Below, piece after piece: positions 1 to 6,608 of a DNA stretch of 9,303 nt (the stretch's first letter is position 1; each line of letters starts with the position of its first letter). The notes beneath the pieces are model-generated. The model saw only the letters and a program-made list of their open reading frames with translations, searched no databases and had not been told where the DNA came from. Made by a program: the position numbers and the translations under genes. The DNA is from Lachnospiraceae bacterium (lineage in GTDB: Bacteria; Bacillota; Clostridia; Lachnospirales; Lachnospiraceae): NCBI GenBank assembly GCA_024699395.1, contig JAILPU010000049.1, positions 1 through 9,303 on the forward strand. The letters are read 5' to 3'.

Positions 1-17
1 ATAATCTAAATATTTTA

Positions 18-1220
18 TTAGAACGATGCCATGATATACATGGGCTTACGGTAAAACACGTTATCAAAATCATCAACGCAAAAATCCCCTTCAATATCAC
101 CCATAAACATAGCTTCCGTAAGAGTTCTTGCCCCTGCTATAAGTGATGAGAAAAGTGAGATGTCCATTTTAATATAATTTTCGGAAGGCTCCAAAGAAAG
201 CTTTGAAACAACCGTGTCTTCCCCTTCTTTGTAAGTCACCTTAAAGGCGCCGTTATTTTCGGCTATCTTTTCATCCTTCAGGCAAATAACAAATTCGCCC
301 GAACCTTTGTAGGATGCTTTCTTAAGGACACTTTCGGCATTTATAACCCTTATCATACCAAAGGGATAGAGGGTTCTGGAAACAGCTCCGAAAGACCACT
401 CCGGGAGCACATGCTCAAGGTTGGTATCCCTGGGCATATTGATGGATACATGAAGAAAATCTGCGGCATAAGTTCTTAAAAGTCCAAGCATGGCTTTCAG
501 CGCATCAATATCTTCAAAAACAAACTGCCTGCAACAAAGATTTCTCTCTGTTCCTATATCAGTGGCAACTCTCATATAACCTGTGGCAATACCCGATTCG
601 TTTTTGTACACAAAGTTATACTCTGTGCCCTGCAAAGGAGACGCCTTGGTAACCCATTCGAAGCTGTCTTCTGTGGGCGCTGTCATACAATTATATCTTT
701 TTTCCCAGCAGGAATATACTTTCTTTACGTCATTAACTGCCTTATCCCTGTTAGTCTCATCAATCATATATATCTGACCCTTTGTTTTAAAAAAGGGAAT
801 ATGTTCTAATCTTATCTTGTATACTTCCATATCACAGCAATTCTCGTAACCGAATTTCCTGTAATATGCTGTGGAAAAGGGATAGAGATAGGAAAAATCC
901 ATGCCCTTTTCATACATCTTGGGAAGTGCATAATCAAAGCAGGCTCTTATGCCCCCGTTTCTTCTGTACTGGGGTGGCGTGGATACTCCTCCGATACCTG
1001 CCATTTTGCACATACTGCCATCGAAATTCATCTCAAAAAAAGGTATATAAATACAGCTGGTCATGGTGGTGTCATCATCAAGAAAAGAAGCCACCCTCCA
1101 GTCATCAGGTTCTTTATCCTCCTCGTTATCCCCCGGAGGATCCAAAGGAAGATTAAAAGCTATGGAAAAAAGTTCATCAACTTTCTTATATTCGTTATTC
1201 TTTACATCTCTTGTAATCAT
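18..1220 (-). CDS. Eis-like GNAT family N-acetyltransferase with C-terminal SCP2-like domain
   Basis: A 400-residue protein of the Eis type, in which two GNAT-like folds are followed by a sterol-carrier-protein-like C-terminal domain. Known members transfer acetyl from acetyl-CoA to amines (aminoglycosides, lysines, polyamines); the substrate here cannot be read from sequence. Visible motifs are the acetyl-CoA pyrophosphate loop QYRRNGGIR at residues 84-92, preceded by GIGGVSTPP, and the family block SYLYPFSTAYYRKFGYE at about 110-126, which carries the region of the general-acid tyrosine. The chain ends in Phe, as in mycobacterial Eis, where the terminal carboxylate is catalytic; length also matches (about 400). 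No signal peptide or membrane segment, so cytoplasmic. The ATG start has AGGGG at 1227-1231, six bases upstream. It has its own promoter and lies behind the terminator of the sugar operon, so it is probably monocistronic. Family call is firm; substrate unknown. Confidence 0.9.
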   Translation of the reverse strand: MITRDVKNNEYKKVDELFSIAFNLPLDPPGDNEEDKEPDDWRVASFLDDDTTMTSCIYIPFFEMNFDGSMCKMAGIGGVSTPPQYRRNGGIRACFDYALPKMYEKGMDFSYLYPFSTAYYRKFGYENCCDMEVYKIRLEHIPFFKTKGQIYMIDETNRDKAVNDVKKVYSCWEKRYNCMTAPTEDSFEWVTKASPLQGTEYNFVYKNESGIATGYMRVATDIGTERNLCCRQFVFEDIDALKAMLGLLRTYAADFLHVSINMPRDTNLEHVLPEWSFGAVSRTLYPFGMIRVINAESVLKKASYKGSGEFVICLKDEKIAENNGAFKVTYKEGEDTVVSKLSLEPSENYIKMDISLFSSLIAGARTLTEAMFMGDIEGDFCVDDFDNVFYRKPMYIMASF

Positions 1221-1249
1221 AATTAACCCCTGTAAAAAAATCCTTTATA

Positions 1250-1278
1250 ATTATACTTTTTATGGCGGTCACTTTCAA
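1250..1278 (-). promoter_or_regulatory. Sigma-A-type promoter of the acetyltransferase gene
   Basis: On the minus strand TTGAAA (1273-1278) is followed after exactly 17 bases by TATAAT (1250-1255). The start codon lies about 30 bases further down. Five of six -35 bases and all six -10 bases match consensus. It sits between the upstream terminator and the gene, where a promoter is required. Confidence 0.82.
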
Positions 1279-1308
1279 TATCTATTGAAACAATCTCGGC
1301 TATTGAAA
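1273..1308. promoter_or_regulatory. Candidate operator: inverted repeat plus extra half-site over the -35 box
   Basis: On the plus strand TTTCAATA (1273-1280), a TC centre, then TATTGAAA (1283-1290) form a perfect 8-base inverted repeat that includes the -35 box. A third half-site in direct orientation, TATTGAAA, is at 1301-1308, 18 bases from the second. Position and symmetry suit a repressor or activator site; no regulator gene is in the window. Inference only. Confidence 0.45.
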
Positions 1309-1346
1309 CATATTCGTAACTCAGTTTTAGCATACATGATTTTGTT

Positions 1347-1377
1347 AAAAAAAGCTCCCCGGAAAACTCCGGGGAGC
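1347..1377 (-). terminator. Strong intrinsic terminator of the sugar transporter operon
   Basis: Read on the minus strand, a perfect 10-base-pair stem GCTCCCCGGA / TCCGGGGAGC with a 4-base GTTT loop is followed directly by seven T residues. It begins about 20 bases after the lipoprotein stop codon. It separates the sugar operon from the acetyltransferase gene. Confidence 0.95.
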
Positions 1378-1398
1378 CGTTTACTTTAAAAGTTTTTA

Positions 1399-3015
1399 TT
1401 AGTTTGCTGCAAGGAACTCAGCGAGCTGATCGTTAGCAGTCTGAACTACATCCTCAGCACCGTTGTCATTAAGTTTCTTAATGAATCCTTCAAGTACATC
1501 GTCGGGATCAACTGAACCCATGTCAAGAGGAAGAGCATACTCAGCAGAAGCGTTAGCTACAGCTGCACACTTATCGGAGATCTCTTCACAGTTCATTGAC
1601 CAACCAAGAGTAGGAAGTGAGTAAGCGTTGCCGTAGAACTCACGGAACTTATCCTGGAAGTCTGCACCCTGACCTTCCTGAGGAGGAAGAAGAGTTACGT
1701 TACCTGTACCGTTGATCCAAAGTGAGTAATCAGCATGCTTATCAGTGAATACTGCCTCACCCTCATCGTTAAGATTGTAGTGAGTTCCCTCTACACCGAA
1801 ATCAACAAGTGTGAAGAGGTAAGGATCAGTGTTGAGAAGGTTAAGGAACATCATAGCTCTCTCAGGATTCTTGGAAGCTGTTGAGATAGCCATCATAGCA
1901 CCCTGTGAAGTTACAGTGTTTGTGAAAGCAGGTGAAGTGGGAACGAACTGAACATCGATTCCACGCTCTTTTGAAACCTGTGCCTCATAACCGAAAGCAT
2001 ATGACTGAGTTCCGATGAGGTATGAACCCTCAAGCTGATGATTTGTTCTTACAGAAGCTGACTGCTCAGAGTTTGTAACCTGAGGATCAATGTAACCTGC
2101 AAGGTAGTACTCACGTACCTTCTTAGCATAGTCCTTGAACTCGTCAGTAGCGAATCTGTTTACAAGTGTTGTGCCGTGTGCGCCGGGCTTTGAAGGATCT
2201 TCGGGATTGATTGACTCATAAACAATCTCAGAAGTATCGCCTGTTACACCGTAGCAGTTTGTAACCATCTCTTCCAAAACAGTACCTTCGGGAAGAAGAG
2301 GATAGAAATCATCACCGAACTTCTCTTTTGCTGCAGCGAAGATGTCGCCGAAGTCAAAGAAGCTGCGTGACTTAATGTCATCAAGTGTGTAACCAAGTTC
2401 CTCGAGCTTTGTTACGTTTACGTCCCAGCAGTACTGAGCGGCTGTATCCTTGAATCCGGGAACAGCGTAAACACCACGTCCGTCAGCGCCGTCTACTTCA
2501 GCACCAATCTTAAGAACCTCGGGAAGGATATCCCATACTTCCTTACCATACTTCTCGATAAGGTTGTTATCGGGATCGTCAAGACGTACATAGTAACCGT
2601 CCTTAGCGAAAGGACCGTACTCGTTTGCTGTCCATGAGCAGGTGAAGTAGATATCTACATCATCGCCACCCTGAAGGGCAAGTACAGCGTTGGTATCAAA
2701 GTCACCCCATGTTCCCCAAACGGGCTCAAGAGTAACATTGAGTTTCTCATCAAGATAATCATTGATAGCAGCGAGTGCCTCGCTGTCATCTGTTACGTTA
2801 GCACCCTCGAAATACATCTTAAGTGTTACATGTTCCTCAGGTCTGCCAACCTCAGCAACCTGCTCCTCTTCTGTTGTCTCCTCAACAGATTCCTCAACAG
2901 ATGATTCAACTGATGACTCTGCAACGCTTGATGCAGGCTCTTCGGTCTTACCGCATGCGCTAAGAAGGCCAACTGTCATTGTACCAACAAGCATAAGTGA
3001 TAAAGCTTTTTTCAT
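1399..3015 (-). CDS. Extracellular solute-binding lipoprotein of a carbohydrate ABC importer (LplA/YtcQ-like)
   Basis: A 538-residue family 1 solute-binding protein that captures a sugar or oligosaccharide outside the cell and hands it to the two permeases encoded just upstream. The N-terminus is a lipoprotein signal: MKK, a hydrophobic stretch, then the lipobox LSAC with the lipidated Cys at residue 21. Residues about 24-53 form a Ser/Glu-rich linker that holds the binding domain off the membrane. The mature domain begins near VTLKMYFEG; the length (500-560) is typical of the partners of LplB/LplC permeases, longer than usual for monosaccharide binders. The ATG has AGGAGG (3024-3029) eight bases upstream, a very strong ribosome site. 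It is the last gene of the operon, followed by an intrinsic terminator. Substrate is unknown; complex plant-polysaccharide oligosaccharides are a family-based guess. Confidence 0.93.
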   Translation of the reverse strand: MKKALSLMLVGTMTVGLLSACGKTEEPASSVAESSVESSVEESVEETTEEEQVAEVGRPEEHVTLKMYFEGANVTDDSEALAAINDYLDEKLNVTLEPVWGTWGDFDTNAVLALQGGDDVDIYFTCSWTANEYGPFAKDGYYVRLDDPDNNLIEKYGKEVWDILPEVLKIGAEVDGADGRGVYAVPGFKDTAAQYCWDVNVTKLEELGYTLDDIKSRSFFDFGDIFAAAKEKFGDDFYPLLPEGTVLEEMVTNCYGVTGDTSEIVYESINPEDPSKPGAHGTTLVNRFATDEFKDYAKKVREYYLAGYIDPQVTNSEQSASVRTNHQLEGSYLIGTQSYAFGYEAQVSKERGIDVQFVPTSPAFTNTVTSQGAMMAISTASKNPERAMMFLNLLNTDPYLFTLVDFGVEGTHYNLNDEGEAVFTDKHADYSLWINGTGNVTLLPPQEGQGADFQDKFREFYGNAYSLPTLGWSMNCEEISDKCAAVANASAEYALPLDMGSVDPDDVLEGFIKKLNDNGAEDVVQTANDQLAEFLAAN

Positions 3016-3077
3016 TATTTATTCCTCCTTGTAATTTATGTAAGCGACTTTATTGTCGTTCTTACCATAATGGTTTG

Positions 3078-3101
3078 TGGCTTATTTTGTTTATTAAGCC
3101 A
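3078..3101 (-). other. Intercistronic stem-loop between LplC-like permease and lipoprotein genes
   Basis: TGGCTTA and TAAGCCA pair as a 7-base stem around a 10-base loop just past the permease stop codon. There is no following T tract, so it is unlikely to terminate. In such operons stem-loops at this place often protect the 3' binding-protein message and raise its level over the permeases; that role is inferred. I see no convincing internal promoter in the 100-base spacer. Confidence 0.45.
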
Positions 3102-3115
3102 AATTCGTTTACATT

Positions 3116-4042
3116 TTAACCCTTGACTGAACCGATTGTCAACCCTGCTATAATGTATCTCTGGAAGAAAGGATAAGCAAAGGTGATTGGCACCACAACG
3201 AATACCACAAGGGCCATTCGAAGGGTTGAACTGGGAAGCTGAGAAACTACATTCGCAACCTCGGCACCGATCTTAGCCGAGTTCTTAACCAGGAAGTCAA
3301 CCTGGCTCTGCATCTTCATGAGAAGATACTGAAGGGGAATGAATTTAGCATCCCTGATGTAAAGCATTGCAAGATACCAGTCATTCCAATATGCCAAAGC
3401 CGTAAGCAGTGAAACCGTAGCAATACCGGGCTTGGTAATGGGAAGAATGATCTTAACAAGAGTTCTGTACTCTCCGCTTCCGTCGATTGCAGCCGCCTCT
3501 ATAAGTTCCTCGGGAATCGAGGAAGAGAAGAAGGTTCTCATTACGATGATATAAAAGGGGCTTACAAGAGCCGGAACTATAAGAGCCTGATAATTGTCGG
3601 AGAGACCCAAAAGCTGTTTGCACACCATGTATGTAGGTGCAAGTCCGCCTCCGAAAAGAGTGGTGAAAAATGCGAACATTGTGAAGAAGCTTCTGAATTT
3701 AAAGTCTCTTCTGAAAAGCGCATATGCATAAAGGATGCACATTGTGATGCTCACAAGAGTTCCCACTATAGTTACGAAAAAGCTGTTGAAATAACTTCTC
3801 CAGAGCTGGTCTCCCATCTTGAATACATAATCATAAGCGGTAACCGACCACTCGCTGGGGAAGAAGGAATATCCTATCTGTCTGATACTCTGCTCAGATG
3901 AGAAGGAAATTACAATAACAAACACAAAAGGAATTATGCACAATAATGCAAACAAAATAAGAACTATATTGAATATAATCTCTGCGGGGAGTCCCACACT
4001 CATGAGATTTCTCTTTCTCTTTTTAATAAATTTCTTAGCCAT
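3116..4042 (-). CDS. Carbohydrate ABC transporter permease, LplC/YtcP type
   Basis: A 308-residue inner-membrane subunit that with the LplB-like protein forms the transport channel. Six membrane segments are visible at about 22-46, 84-109, 118-138, 152-172, 206-226 and 275-292. The cytoplasmic EAA loop that docks the ATPase is at about 182-201 (EAAAIDGSG then ILP, closely matching EAA---G---------I-LP). The C-terminal ending with GLTIGSVKG is typical of this permease family. The ATG is preceded by GAGAGAGG (4050-4057), which overlaps the stop codon of the upstream permease gene; the two genes are 14 bases apart and probably translationally coupled. No ATPase gene is adjacent, so a shared MsmX-type ATPase is expected. 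Confidence 0.93.
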   Translation of the reverse strand: MAKKFIKKRKRNLMSVGLPAEIIFNIVLILFALLCIIPFVFVIVISFSSEQSIRQIGYSFFPSEWSVTAYDYVFKMGDQLWRSYFNSFFVTIVGTLVSITMCILYAYALFRRDFKFRSFFTMFAFFTTLFGGGLAPTYMVCKQLLGLSDNYQALIVPALVSPFYIIVMRTFFSSSIPEELIEAAAIDGSGEYRTLVKIILPITKPGIATVSLLTALAYWNDWYLAMLYIRDAKFIPLQYLLMKMQSQVDFLVKNSAKIGAEVANVVSQLPSSTLRMALVVFVVVPITFAYPFFQRYIIAGLTIGSVKG

Positions 4043-4056
4043 TGTTACACCTCTCT

Positions 4057-5031
4057 CTAGAATAGACTGCTGTCTTCGTCAATCTTCTTGACTATCGTAT
4101 TGGCGATCATAATACATATAAAGCCTATAACGTTCTGGAACAGGCTGGCCGCCGTGGAGTTACTGATGTTATTGGTTTGCATCAGCGCTCTGTATACGTA
4201 GGTGTCAATGGTCTGTGTAACGCTGAACAAAGGTCCCGAGTTCTGAGGGATGTTGTAGAAGAGACCGAAGTCAGAGTTAAATATTTTACCGATATCCATA
4301 ATAAGAAGAATGGATATCATAGTTCTCAGGTTGGGAATGGTAACGTATTTTATCTGCTGCCATTTAGTAGCGCCGTCAATTGCTGCTGCCTCATAAAGCG
4401 AGGTGTCGATACCGGTTATGGCTGCCAGATAAAGAATTGTGGAGTAACCTGTGTTTTTCCAGATACTGCTTAAGGTCAGTATCACAGGCCATGGTTTCGG
4501 GTTGTTGTAAAAGTCCGTTGCCGCTCCGAAGTGCTCCAACTGGAATCTTGTGATAAGTCCGTTTGAAGGATCGAGAAGCGCTGCTACAAAGTAGCTGGCT
4601 ACAACCCAGCTTATAAAGTAGGGGAAGAACATCAGTGTCTGATAGGTCTTTGCCACAAATTTATGAGTAATCTCATTAAGCATTATGGCGAAGGATACTG
4701 AGAGAATCAGTCCGCACAATATAAATACCAGATTGTAACAGACCGTATTCCTTATGAACTTCAGCGAGTCGGTGGTTGCAAATATAAAGAAGAAATTCTT
4801 GAATCCCACCCACTTACTGTGAATGACGTTGTTGATAAGAGTCGGTGCCTTGGTGTACACCTTGTAGTTTTTAAAAGCTATGACTATTCCAAAAAGAGGA
4901 ATATATCTGAGAAGTATGAGCCAAATCGACGTAGGTGCTACCATCGAAAGCAAAATAAGAGTCTTTTTGCGATCTTTGTGCTTTTTCCGTCTGCCTTTTA
5001 AGGCTATGGCTTTTGTTTTTTTCTCGTCCAT
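4057..5031 (-). CDS. Carbohydrate ABC transporter permease, LplB/YteP type
   Basis: A 324-residue multi-spanning permease, partner of the LplC-like subunit. The start of the membrane domain (TSIWLILLRYIPLFGIVIAF, about 34-53) is characteristic of LplB proteins; further segments are near 95-118, 132-152, 184-204, 237-250 and 298-314. The EAA loop lies at about 214-233 (EAAAIDGATKW then TIP). The N-terminus is very basic (KKTK, KGRRKKHKDRKK), consistent with a cytoplasmic start. A GTG three codons earlier (5040) would also be in frame, but the GGAAGG ribosome site abuts it. The ATG at 5031 sits nine bases after AAGG, so I chose it. First gene of the three-gene sugar operon. Confidence 0.92.
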   Translation of the reverse strand: MDEKKTKAIALKGRRKKHKDRKKTLILLSMVAPTSIWLILLRYIPLFGIVIAFKNYKVYTKAPTLINNVIHSKWVGFKNFFFIFATTDSLKFIRNTVCYNLVFILCGLILSVSFAIMLNEITHKFVAKTYQTLMFFPYFISWVVASYFVAALLDPSNGLITRFQLEHFGAATDFYNNPKPWPVILTLSSIWKNTGYSTILYLAAITGIDTSLYEAAAIDGATKWQQIKYVTIPNLRTMISILLIMDIGKIFNSDFGLFYNIPQNSGPLFSVTQTIDTYVYRALMQTNNISNSTAASLFQNVIGFICIMIANTIVKKIDEDSSLF

Positions 5032-5091
5032 TGTTTTCACCCTTCCGCCCTGTCGGTGGGCTCTTCGATATAATCTCTATTCGACATATTT

Positions 5092-5120
5092 ATTATATCT
5101 GTAGGGTAAAAAAGTGTCAT
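5092..5120 (-). promoter_or_regulatory. Sigma-A-type promoter of the sugar transporter operon
   Basis: Minus strand ATGACA (5115-5120), a 17-base spacer, then TATAAT (5092-5097). The predicted 5' leader to the LplB start is about 50-55 bases. It is the best promoter in the 242-base gap between the phosphoesterase and the permease gene. Confidence 0.75.
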
Positions 5121-5142
5121 TAAATGCGATTGTCATTATTTG
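5115..5142 (-). promoter_or_regulatory. Two direct repeats over and upstream of the -35 box, candidate regulator site
   Basis: On the plus strand TGTCATTAAATG (5115-5126) and TGTCATTATTTG (5131-5142) match at 10 of 12 bases and start 16 bases apart. The first covers the -35 box. Sugar cassettes of this type are often controlled by AraC-type (YesN-like) regulators that bind direct repeats. No such regulator is encoded here, so assignment is speculative. Confidence 0.3.
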
Positions 5143-5219
5143 TAAAAACTTGTTTCATTTAACCAAAAAGAATATATAATTTATGCCGGAATTGGTCAAA
5201 AACCCCGTTTTAATCGTCA

Positions 5220-5254
5220 TTTTGAGCATTATTTGGATAAAATTGTGCCCAAAA
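5220..5254 (-). other. Weak stem-loop downstream of the phosphoesterase gene
   Basis: Minus strand TTTTGGGCA and TGCTCAAAA can form nine pairs, one of them G-U, around a 17-base loop, starting about 28 bases after the phosphoesterase stop. It lacks a T tract, so it is a poor intrinsic terminator. I see no better terminator in 5121-5282; the right-hand genes may read through into the sugar operon. Confidence 0.2.
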
Positions 5255-5282
5255 CCCGTCAAATTGCCATAGGAAGCAACAT

Positions 5283-6341
5283 CTAATATGTATATATTAA
5301 CTGCTTTCTTGTCAGACCATACTCGGTTTCGCAGCTTCCCTTTTTGTTAAACGTAACAGTTTTTTCATTTCTGTCCACTGTGACGGTGGCGTAACTGTCG
5401 TAATTTGTTCCCTTCACCTTGTCCCTTATAAATTCGGAATACTTTAAAGTGACATCGTCTATTCCGGCACAGTCCACGGTGACAAGTATCTGCCCGGGAT
5501 AATCCACGGGATTTGAGAGGAGACAATTGTGATAATGGCCACCGAAGTAGCCTATGAACTCTCCTTTTCTTTTTCCAAAGTCCGCGACAGCTTCAAGCAT
5601 CCCCATGGGCTTTCCCCGTTTTGACCCGCTGTCGGACATAACCTTATATTTTCTGTTAATCTTTTTACCTCTTATAAAGGCTTCCGTTATATCGGCGATT
5701 ATATTTCCCTTTATAAAACTTCTTATTCCGAAGCCTCCGAAAAAATCCCACTTGTATCCCATGTTAAGCGGCATCATCCATCCGGGAGAATTGTGAAGGC
5801 ACACCATCACACCGTAATCATCGGGAGTCTGTAAAAGGGTTCGAATATACCAGTCAATCTGATTCTGCGAAAACATTTCATGATTGCGTCTGCACTTATA
5901 GGTATCCCCGTCCTTCAGAATCTCACTGTGCTCATACTGGTTAAGTACTATGAGGCGTATGCCGGAATCATCAAAATCCTTGTAATAATAGGTCTTTTCC
6001 ACCCCTATTGCCACATTGTCTCCCATAAATGAAAGATTGGGTTCTATCCATTTATAAAAAAGTTCCTTTTCGTTTTTGCAGGTCTCTTTTACTCTGTCAT
6101 TGTTGCCGGTGTCGTGATTGCCGATAACCGTAAGAACAGGCTTATGGGATTCTTTAAGGCACTCCGTATAAAACATGGAATCCGTATCGTAAAAACCTTT
6201 GTATCCCGCCATGTCTCCCAAGAACACCATGGCCTCAAGATTATTATCATTATTCAGGTTATGAATAAGCCTTTTTAAATGATCCCTGCTTCCATGCACG
6301 TCCCCCGCCAACAACAGGCAAAGCTTCTTATACTCTTTCAT
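5283..6341 (-). CDS. Calcineurin-like metallophosphoesterase
   Basis: A 352-residue protein of the dimetal phosphoesterase superfamily. The full metal-ligand set is visible: GDVHG (Asp14, His16), LGDMAG (Asp43), GNHD (Asn75, His76), a later His183 in CLHNSPGW, and GHYH (His269, His271). Members hydrolyse phosphomono- or diesters (nucleotides, phosphoproteins, lipid or nucleic-acid phosphodiesters); the substrate here is undetermined. No signal peptide or membrane segment, so cytoplasmic. The ATG has GGAGGG six bases upstream. The start region is part of a repeat array: a second ribosome site plus ATGAAAGAATATAGGAAG lies 52 bases further up but out of frame, so the start at 6341 is the one that reads the protein. 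The gene follows the CPBP protease gene by 267 bases. Complete and apparently functional. Confidence 0.88.
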   Translation of the reverse strand: MKEYKKLCLLLAGDVHGSRDHLKRLIHNLNNDNNLEAMVFLGDMAGYKGFYDTDSMFYTECLKESHKPVLTVIGNHDTGNNDRVKETCKNEKELFYKWIEPNLSFMGDNVAIGVEKTYYYKDFDDSGIRLIVLNQYEHSEILKDGDTYKCRRNHEMFSQNQIDWYIRTLLQTPDDYGVMVCLHNSPGWMMPLNMGYKWDFFGGFGIRSFIKGNIIADITEAFIRGKKINRKYKVMSDSGSKRGKPMGMLEAVADFGKRKGEFIGYFGGHYHNCLLSNPVDYPGQILVTVDCAGIDDVTLKYSEFIRDKVKGTNYDSYATVTVDRNEKTVTFNKKGSCETEYGLTRKQLIYTY

Positions 6342-6393
6342 GCTTTCCCTCCGGCACGGCCCGACACATGCATTTCTTCCTATATTCTTTCAT
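6328..6393 (-). pseudogene. 21-codon mini-ORF: duplicated 5' end of the phosphoesterase gene
   Basis: ATG at 6393 follows a good ribosome site (GGAGG, six bases away) and begins MKEYRKKCMC, clearly related to MKEYKKLCLL at the true phosphoesterase start. The 52-base offset shifts the frame, and the ORF ends at a TAA that overlaps the real start region. It may still be translated as a short leader coupled to the gene. I treat it as a decayed duplicate. Confidence 0.5.
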
Positions 6394-6457
6394 GGATTTC
6401 CTCCGATACAGCCTGTTTGATGTCTCTTAAGTTTTTCTCCGATTCAGTCTGTATCAT
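6380..6457 (-). other. 25-codon ORF inside the repeat array
   Basis: ATG to TAG, charged and potentially helical (starts MIQTESEKNLRD, ends IHERI). It has no ribosome site at a usable distance. Its end overlaps the start of the next mini-ORF by 14 bases. Together with 6468-6548 it shows that successive units keep the same reading phase and similar C-termini. Probably a relic rather than a gene. Confidence 0.2.
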
Positions 6458-6467
6458 GTAATTAGTA

Positions 6468-6548
6468 CTATACTCTCTTATGATTTTTCATCCGGCGAAG
6501 CCTGTTTGGGTCACACTCACAAGTTTCATCCGGATCAATCCGTACCAT
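6468..6548 (-). other. 26-codon ORF inside the repeat array
   Basis: ATG to TAG, starting MVRIDPDETCEC and ending NHKRV, related in position and C-terminus to the neighbouring mini-ORFs (HERI, HERV). DPDET aligns with the ASEET end of the CPBP protein, with the stop TGA replaced by TGT. No ribosome site seen. Probably a relic. Confidence 0.2.
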
Positions 6549-6608
6549 GTAATTCGTACTATACTCTCTTATTATTTTTCATCCGGCGAAGCCTGTTTGG
6601 GTTCTCTC

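Noticed and set aside
1063..1389. Plus-strand 108-codon ORF
   Set aside because: It crosses the acetyltransferase start, its promoter and the intrinsic terminator, which are all well supported on the other strand.
2762..3034. Plus-strand Ser/Thr/Asp-rich ORF
   Set aside because: It is the antisense of the Ser/Glu-rich linker and signal peptide of the lipoprotein; the low complexity is inherited from that strand.
5032..5040. GTG start for the LplB-like permease
   Set aside because: The GGAAGG ribosome site directly abuts this GTG with no spacing, whereas the ATG at 5031 has a normal nine-base gap.
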